Of a stretch of 64,000 bases of DNA, positions 63,314 to 64,000 are shown one piece after another. The notes under the pieces were generated by a model. The model had not been told where the DNA came from and searched no databases. It worked only from the letters and a program-made list of their open reading frames with translations. Positions within the stretch are counted from its first letter, which is position 1. The number at the start of each line of letters is the position of its first letter. The position numbers were made by a program, and so were the translations under genes. The stretch is from Pseudomonas oryzihabitans (GTDB lineage: Bacteria > Pseudomonadota > Gammaproteobacteria > Pseudomonadales > Pseudomonadaceae), in the NCBI RefSeq assembly GCF_006384975.1, contig NZ_CP021645.1:1578001-1642000 (forward strand). The letters run 5' to 3'.

Positions 63314-63565
63314 ATGAATACCGATCAAATCATAGGCAGTGCCAAGGACGCCACCGGCAAGGTCCAGGATAGCTTCGGCGCCGCGACCGGCAATGCCGAC
63401 TGGCAGGCCGAGGGCAAAGCCCGCCAACTGGAGGGCAAGGTACAGCAGCAGTATGGCCAGGCCATCGACTGCGCTCGCAACATGACCGCCGACAAGCCCT
63501 TCACCGCCCTGGCCGTCGCCGGTGGCATTGGCTTCGTACTCGGCGTACTGCTTTCGCGCTCCTGA
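63314..63565 (+). CDS. CsbD-like stress protein with C-terminal membrane segment
   Basis: An 83-residue protein. The N-terminal half resembles CsbD (TDQIIGSAKDATGKVQDSFG, ADWQAEGKARQLEGKVQQQY), a general stress family. The C-terminus has a Gly-rich hydrophobic helix (FTALAVAGGIGFVLGVLLSR) like DUF883/ElaB proteins that anchor at the inner membrane. GAGG precedes the ATG at 63314; the longer frame from 63200 is rejected. It ends 27 bp before a strong palindromic terminator. Confidence 0.85.
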   Translation: MNTDQIIGSAKDATGKVQDSFGAATGNADWQAEGKARQLEGKVQQQYGQAIDCARNMTADKPFTALAVAGGIGFVLGVLLSRS

Positions 63566-63592
63566 TCGAGGACGCGGGGCTGGCGAATGCGC

Positions 63593-63644
63593 CAGCCTCA
63601 ACACAAAAGGGCCTGTCTAGACAGGCCCTTTTGTGTTGAGGCTG
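63593..63644. terminator. 52-bp perfect palindrome, bidirectional terminator
   Basis: The two 26-base halves (starting CAGCCTCAACACAAAAGGGC and ending GTGTTGAGGCTG) are exact complements centred on TCTAGA. It contains AAAAGGGCCTGTC/GACAGGCCCTTTT, which makes a terminator in both directions between the CsbD-like gene and the response regulator. Confidence 0.9.
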
Positions 63645-63652
63645 CAACGACC

Positions 63653-64000
63653 TCAGAGAACGAGGTACTTGCGTACGGTATCCACGATGTCGCCGATGTT
63701 GAAAGGCTTCTGGAACACGGCATCGAACAACTCCGCGCTCTCCTGCCCCAGATGAGCCTGGGCGCCACTCATGAGGATGATGGGCAGGTGCTGCAGCCCT
63801 TGGCGTTCTCGCAGCGCCTCGGCCAGTTCACGGCCGTTCATCACGGGCATCATGAAATCGGTAATGACCAGTGAGGGTAGCTCGCGATCGAATACGTCCA
63901 GCGCACGGCGACCATTGCTCGCCTTGACCACCATGTAGCCTTCGTCTTCGAGGGCGAAGGCCAGGATGTCCGCTATCAGAAATTCGTCGTCGACTACCAG
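63653..64000 (-). CDS. Response regulator receiver domain (cut by window edge)
   Basis: The 5' end lies beyond the window; 115 residues are visible and end in a stop at 63653. They form a receiver domain: LVVDDEFLIADILAFALEDE at the edge, phospho-acceptor Asp in LVITDFMMPVMNGRELAEAL, Thr/Ser in PIILMSGAQ and the conserved Lys in FDAVFQKPFNIGDIVDTV. No output domain follows, so it is a single-domain regulator or the receiver at the C-terminus of a larger protein. Confidence 0.85.
   Translation of the reverse strand: MVVDDEFLIADILAFALEDEGYMVVKASNGRRALDVFDRELPSLVITDFMMPVMNGRELAEALRERQGLQHLPIILMSGAQAHLGQESAELFDAVFQKPFNIGDIVDTVRKYLVL

Overview
The window reads as chromosomal DNA of a Pseudomonas-type gammaproteobacterium. 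It is high in GC and densely packed, with many 1-20 bp start/stop overlaps. Diagnostic context includes a gacS / cysM-rlmD-relA-mazG block, a complete ccmA-I operon beside fliK-like and flhB-like genes, a seven-gene wsp chemosensory operon, and mprF followed by a VirJ-type hydrolase. The species (perhaps the P. oryzihabitans group) is inference. Both edges cut genes: fadH on the left and a response regulator on the right.

Layout. 0-3 kb: 5' part of fadH, then a nitrilase-fold protein that has lost its catalytic Cys, overlapping an AraC regulator. 3-5.9 kb: nitrate/sulfonate/taurine-type ABC importer whose binding protein carries a Tat signal. 6.4-11.5 kb: MscS-family channel, NUDT6-like Nudix hydrolase, and an XRE-cupin / GNAT / cysE operon. 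11.5-12.5 kb: AT-rich stretch leading to a KGG-repeat stress gene. 12.7-21 kb: wspABCDEF and wspR, a surface-sensing pathway that ends in cyclic-di-GMP synthesis. 21-28.9 kb: a second REC-GGDEF diguanylate cyclase directly after a 2219-residue Ser/Thr kinase-AAA-GAF-histidine kinase-REC-REC-HPt protein. 29-32 kb: carotenoid-desaturase-like flavoprotein convergent with, and overlapping, an unknown gene. 32-38.8 kb: cytochrome c maturation operon. 39-41 kb: fliK-like/flhB-like pair. 41-47.5 kb: mazG, relA, rlmD, cysM and a degenerate esterase. 47.7-50.5 kb: gacS. 50.5-52.3 kb: dinB and two small genes. 52.4-57.3 kb: a small lipoprotein, initiator tRNA-Met, mprF, its VirJ-type partner and a small unknown gene. 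57.3-64 kb: kup, rimO, a CadR-like regulator, two exported proteins, a CsbD-like stress protein and the partial response regulator.

The main theme is the motile/sessile decision. GacS, Wsp and the giant kinase with its diguanylate cyclase are three separate signalling inputs, and two of them end in a GGDEF enzyme within 20 kb. Two miniature transposon-like elements (21.06 and 38.84 kb) share an internal core but have different terminal inverted repeats. A third, shrunken relative forms the dyad in front of the giant kinase. This modular repeat family and the giant kinase-cyclase pair are the most novel-looking items here. The inactivated-looking nitrilase and esterase come next.
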